From: a virus
DNA: 49,259 nucleotides
IMG/VR virus record: IMGVR_UViG_3300013286_000830
Coordinates: 1 to 49,259 of that record
Direction: 5' to 3' (one strand)
Both the position numbers and the translations under genes were made by a program. Shown here piece by piece: positions 46,212 to 49,259 of the stretch; position 1 is the first letter of the stretch, and each line of letters opens with the position of its first letter. The notes under the pieces were generated by a model that was not told the origin of the DNA, did no database searches, and was given only the letters and a program-made list of their open reading frames with translations.

Positions 46212-47048
46212 TCAGGTCCACAGACTCTGTCTTATTTTAATAAGACGAATCATCATAGCTTCATCTTCATCTTCGTAGGTTTTTTCAATCTTTTGAAGTA
46301 GCTTGTGTGCCTTGTCACTGGCCTTTTTGATATTAGGATCTTTTTCAGTGCCAAAATGCAGGCGGCCACCGTTGGCAACACGACTCGCTTCACATGCCGC
46401 AGTCCAGCCACTAGCTTCGTAAGGGTCGGGGCGATTGCGGTATGTTGTGGTCCACCAAGTGTAAAGTTCAATGATTTCTTTAGAACTTTTGGCTTGGTAT
46501 GTGGGTTCACCATAGCCTTTCTCGTCTGGCTCAGCACCCATGTCCTTATCAACAACTAGTCCGCTTGCCCAAGTCAAATACTCCATACCAGCTTCGGCAT
46601 TACGCCAAGTACGCCAGCGCAACCAGCCACTACGCCACCAAGGCACATTGAATTTTGTTTTGGCATCGTCGTCCCACATGCAGTGATGCCATGCCTGCTC
46701 GATCTCAACAAAATCCACCAACTCGTTGAACATGCAGAAAAGAAATCGATTCCCAACATCTTGCCATTGACCAGGCTTAATGTCACGGGGATGAGCTGTA
46801 AGAGCATGACTGCGACTAACCCAACGATTGTTGATGTAGTATCTAACATCATGCAATTTGTCCATGGGCCAGTTTACAAAATTTTGTACTGCATCCAAAG
46901 CTTCTTCAGCTAGCCAATAGCGAAAGCTGTGCCGCATCTGAGCCAAAGTATTCCACTCGTCCCATTCTTCGCTAGTGCCCGCGGGTAATTTTTTCGTGCC
47001 CCGTATCCAGTCTGCAAATGCTGTGCATGACCAATAACTACTTCTCAT
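46212..47048 (-). CDS. conserved Trp-rich phage protein, unknown function
   Basis: 278 residues, soluble, unusually rich in tryptophan (about 20): YWSCTAFADWIRGTKK at the start, WWRSGWLRWRTWRNAE in the middle (about 138-153) and TWWTTTYRNRPDP near 198. The C-terminus is helical and charged (KIEKTYEDEDEAMMIRLIKI). I recall similar proteins in other tailed phages but no function. It is the first gene of the block that runs through the radical SAM cluster (three bases from the next), with AAGGA eight bases before the ATG. Whether it belongs to the cluster functionally is unclear. Confidence 0.72.
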   Translation of the reverse strand: MRSSYWSCTAFADWIRGTKKLPAGTSEEWDEWNTLAQMRHSFRYWLAEEALDAVQNFVNWPMDKLHDVRYYINNRWVSRSHALTAHPRDIKPGQWQDVGNRFLFCMFNELVDFVEIEQAWHHCMWDDDAKTKFNVPWWRSGWLRWRTWRNAEAGMEYLTWASGLVVDKDMGAEPDEKGYGEPTYQAKSSKEIIELYTWWTTTYRNRPDPYEASGWTAACEASRVANGGRLHFGTEKDPNIKKASDKAHKLLQKIEKTYEDEDEAMMIRLIKIRQSLWT

Positions 47049-47110
47049 ATTATTTCCTTCAGTAATGATTACAATATATCATGTTTAAAAATCTCTTGCT
47101 GAGTTTATAC

Positions 47111-47118
47111 TACTTATA
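47111..47118 (-). promoter_or_regulatory. weak late-promoter-like element, TATAAGTA
   Basis: Minus-strand TATAAGTA, one mismatch to the T4 late octamer, about 65 bases upstream of the gene starting at 47048. No sigma70-type promoter is evident in the 131-base gap 47049-47179, so the cluster may also be read from the ligase transcript. Confidence 0.3.
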
Positions 47119-47179
47119 GCTATCATGCCCTCATGAGACTACATAATGAAAACTTACACCTCCGTCAGCTTTTACACAA

Positions 47180-48499
47180 CTAAATTTTCTCACCTGTAGC
47201 AAATCCTCTAAACGATTTAAATCTAGGAAATCTCAAGCTGTATGTGCCGTCTTGATTTTGGGTCACTGCATCAGCACGAACTTCTACCACATGCCCGTCT
47301 GCCCTACATGACCAGAATTCTTCACGCTGAAGATCACTAAAACCCGAACCCACATTCACGCGAATGAGCTTGCCATCGTCTATGCCTTCACATACCAAGG
47401 CACCCATTTTACCCACATTCTTGCCAGTGCCTTCTTCAGTGGCAACCACTGTTAGGCTTACTTCAATGAATGGTTTGAGTTTGAGCCATGCCACACTGCG
47501 CTTGCATTCATAACCAGCCGCGGGATCCTTCAGCATGATGCCTTCGTAACCACCTTCAATAGCTAGGGCATTGATTGTTTTGTAACGAGCTTGACCTTCC
47601 TGTGTATCCAAGTCTACCAGCTCATTGGCCACATAAGTTACATTGGGCAACAAGGCCTGATTGGTTTCGACCCAGAACTTGACCATGCTACTACGAGTGG
47701 TTTGATCTTTATCGTAAATACCTTTTTCAAAGTGTTCCAACGGCAACACATCGAACAGATTGAGAACAGCATCTCCAGCTTCCACATTGTCCTTGCGATG
47801 CACCTGCTTCATCAAGTCCTGAAAACTAGAGCTCATGATCTCACCGTCTAACACCACATCCATGCTGTTGCTGGAACCTTTTAGTTGCATAACGTTTGAA
47901 ATCTGTTGTGCTATGTGAGGAAAATTCGCCAGTTCTTTACCATTGCGACTGAACATATCCACCCTACCATCACTATGTACAATAGTAATAACTCTAACTC
48001 CATCGAGTTTAACTTCGATAAGTTTCTTGCCCGATATCTTGCTCTCATGATTAGCACTATCGTGAGCAAGCTGACAACCGAATACAGGAATAGCATAGTC
48101 AGCATACTTCTTCTCCACCACTTTGTTGATTGTTTTTTCACTAGTACCGCAACGCAAGTCTTTGATTAAAATTCTCCGATACCAACCATTCCACTCTGCC
48201 TTGGTTGCTGACTTCATCATGGCGGCAATCATATCGCGAGCTGTGTTGCCTGTAACATTGCGAGATACAAATCCAGTTAGAGCGAGAGTAAAACTGTCCC
48301 AAGGCAAGCCAGCACCATCCGCATCTGTTTTCTCAGGTATCTGTTTGAGTCCAAAAGTAATCATTGGATCTAGCGCAAGACGACAACCTTCAAAGAATTC
48401 TTTATTGCCTTCTTCAGCAATGGCTAGGATAATGGCTTCTTTGTCTAAACGACTGGAATGGCTTTCCAAACTCCAGATATGACTGGCGCAAATGCTCAT
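47180..48499 (-). CDS. 30: ATP-dependent DNA ligase (T4 gp30-like)
   Basis: 439 residues, close to T4 ligase (487). Seals nicks during replication and recombination. The N-terminal DNA-binding part is followed by the adenylation domain with motif I IEVKLDGVR (AMP-accepting Lys164), motif III near LNLFDVLPLE, motif IV GYEGIMLKDP and motif V AWLKLKP, then the OB domain (SLTVVATEEGTGK; ALVCEGIDDGKLIRVNVGSG). Start fixed by GGAG five bases upstream. Transcribed from a strong early promoter at 48532-48560. The 131-base gap downstream holds no clear terminator, so read-through into the cluster is possible. Confidence 0.93.
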   Translation of the reverse strand: MSICASHIWSLESHSSRLDKEAIILAIAEEGNKEFFEGCRLALDPMITFGLKQIPEKTDADGAGLPWDSFTLALTGFVSRNVTGNTARDMIAAMMKSATKAEWNGWYRRILIKDLRCGTSEKTINKVVEKKYADYAIPVFGCQLAHDSANHESKISGKKLIEVKLDGVRVITIVHSDGRVDMFSRNGKELANFPHIAQQISNVMQLKGSSNSMDVVLDGEIMSSSFQDLMKQVHRKDNVEAGDAVLNLFDVLPLEHFEKGIYDKDQTTRSSMVKFWVETNQALLPNVTYVANELVDLDTQEGQARYKTINALAIEGGYEGIMLKDPAAGYECKRSVAWLKLKPFIEVSLTVVATEEGTGKNVGKMGALVCEGIDDGKLIRVNVGSGFSDLQREEFWSCRADGHVVEVRADAVTQNQDGTYSLRFPRFKSFRGFATGEKI

Positions 48500-48531
48500 A
48501 TGTACTCCAACTAGTTACTGTGTAAGTGCTA

Positions 48532-48560
48532 ATTGTACAGAGATTCTACTAGTATGTCAA
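48532..48560 (-). promoter_or_regulatory. sigma70-type early promoter for DNA ligase
   Basis: Minus strand: TTGACA (48555-48560), 17-base spacer, TACAAT (48532-48537), about 32 bases upstream of the ATG. The -35 lies in the last codons of the metalloprotease gene. Confidence 0.8.
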
Positions 48561-49259
48561 GTGAGTATTGGTTCTAAATGGTTTGCCTATGTAGGCATTT
48601 TCAAGTTGACGCATTATGAGATTCCTCATTCTGCGCACTATGGCATGATTGTGATCCCAATCAAATGTTTTTAAATAGTAACACCAAGTGCCGTTTTTGT
48701 GCCTAGCACATAAATCACTGTCCAAGTAGTGTCCGATAGCTTGGGGATCATACCCAAATCGATCAATTAATTCGCAAGCGCAATTAAATGCATGCGCACC
48801 CATTTCGTCTGTGTCACCGTAGTATTCCTGCTGTTTGCGTTCCTTGCTCAAAAGTGCTGTGCTCTGATAGCCTGGCAGACTCTTGAATTCTCTTGCACGA
48901 AACTGTCGCATGTGTATGATTTCATGCAACACTACATCGGCAAATCGTGTGCTCATGCGGCGCCAACGATAGTGAGTGAGCTTCAATTTGGTATCTGCAG
49001 GATTATAGTTGAAATTGACTTCTATAGCAGGTTGATTAATTTTATCAAGATGACTGTAATAACAACCGCCCATGAACACATAGCCATTAGTGGTTGGCGC
49101 ATATATGCACTTTTTCACCTTTACTGGCAAGTACTGCTTCACATGCCTTACAATGCGTTTTTGAATCTGACTGGGGCTTAGCTCTCGTCCCACTATTTCA
49201 CCGTGAAGTGAATAGAACATGGAATATAGGCCACTGCGTGATAATTCCGACCAATCAAA
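48549..49259 (-). CDS. HExxH metalloprotease (SprT-like), 5' part missing
   Basis: 236 codons plus stop are visible; the frame stays open past the ATG at 49218-49220 to the right edge (FDWSELSRSGLYS...), and those codons look coding, so the true start probably lies outside the window. Zinc site: VVLHEIIHMRQF (His99, Glu100, His103 counted from that ATG), and a third-ligand candidate Glu139 in GDTDEMGAHAFNCA. The flanks resemble SprT-type or related phage metallopeptidases. C-terminal region is basic with paired aromatic residues. Cytoplasmic; may cut a virion or host protein. Its last codons contain the -35 of the ligase promoter. Confidence 0.75.
   Translation of the reverse strand, partial: FDWSELSRSGLYSMFYSLHGEIVGRELSPSQIQKRIVRHVKQYLPVKVKKCIYAPTTNGYVFMGGCYYSHLDKINQPAIEVNFNYNPADTKLKLTHYRWRRMSTRFADVVLHEIIHMRQFRAREFKSLPGYQSTALLSKERKQQEYYGDTDEMGAHAFNCACELIDRFGYDPQAIGHYLDSDLCARHKNGTWCYYLKTFDWDHNHAIVRRMRNLIMRQLENAYIGKPFRTNTHLTY

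Noticed and set aside
47049-47179. Small gene or RNA in the 131-base gap before the ligase
   Set aside because: No frame with a ribosome site and no stable fold; only a weak promoter-like TATAAGTA is seen.
1-49259. CRISPR arrays, insertion sequences, integrase or attachment sites
   Set aside because: No regularly spaced short repeats, transposase, integrase or flanking direct repeats were seen.

Overview
The window looks like part of the genome of a T4-like (Tevenvirinae-related) contractile-tailed phage from an aquatic environment. The basis is a set of T4-type replication and chaperone genes (a gp44-like clamp-loader ATPase, a gp30-like ATP-dependent DNA ligase, a GroES/gp31-like co-chaperonin, PhoH), T4-style late promoters (GATAAATA, TATAAATA, CTAAATA), a family of tail-fibre proteins of the kind seen in marine T4-like phages, and auxiliary metabolic genes (Fe-S carrier, superoxide dismutase, fatty acid desaturase, QueD-like enzyme). 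No photosynthesis gene is present and the host cannot be named from the sequence. Coding is dense, almost all on the minus strand, and there is no gene-free stretch longer than about 160 bp.

Layout, left to right. (1) 1-2066, minus: late lysis block with two proteins of unknown function, a GH19 endolysin and a truncated small membrane protein. (2) 2228-3877: phoH (plus) converging on the clamp-loader gene (minus). (3) 3951-9110, minus: structural genes with Ig-like repeats, then small conserved proteins, a fragment related to the C-family polymerase DnaE, and a GroES-like protein, closed by a hairpin terminator that overlaps the clamp-loader promoter. (4) 9132-28053, minus: late operon of an A-type Fe-S carrier, a 5286-residue tail fibre (about a third of the window), a second fibre-like protein, a papain-type protease and a desaturase. 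(5) 28112-30936: small plus-strand genes interleaved with superoxide dismutase, UV endonuclease, a membrane peptide and QueD-like genes. (6) 31040-33506: a tail structural gene behind a late promoter set inside an RBS-masking hairpin, and an early gene of unknown function. (7) 33557-47048, minus: twelve tightly overlapping genes containing three radical SAM enzymes, three SGNH-hydrolase-like proteins, three glycosyltransferase-like proteins, a nucleotide-sugar dehydrogenase and a nucleotidyltransferase-cupin fusion. (8) 47180-49259: DNA ligase and an HExxH metalloprotease cut by the window edge.

Transcription signals fall into two classes that fit the gene functions. Five sigma70-type promoters (TTGACA-like, 16-17 bp spacer, TACAAT/TATAAT-like) precede the clamp loader, UV endonuclease, QueD-like, 32352-33506 and ligase genes. 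T4-late-type octamers precede lysis, tail, Fe-S carrier, SOD and the small basic protein genes. The strongest candidate for an undescribed system is the radical SAM/SGNH/glycosyltransferase cluster. It looks like a phage-borne pathway that makes or modifies a glycan or other surface compound; product and target are unknown.
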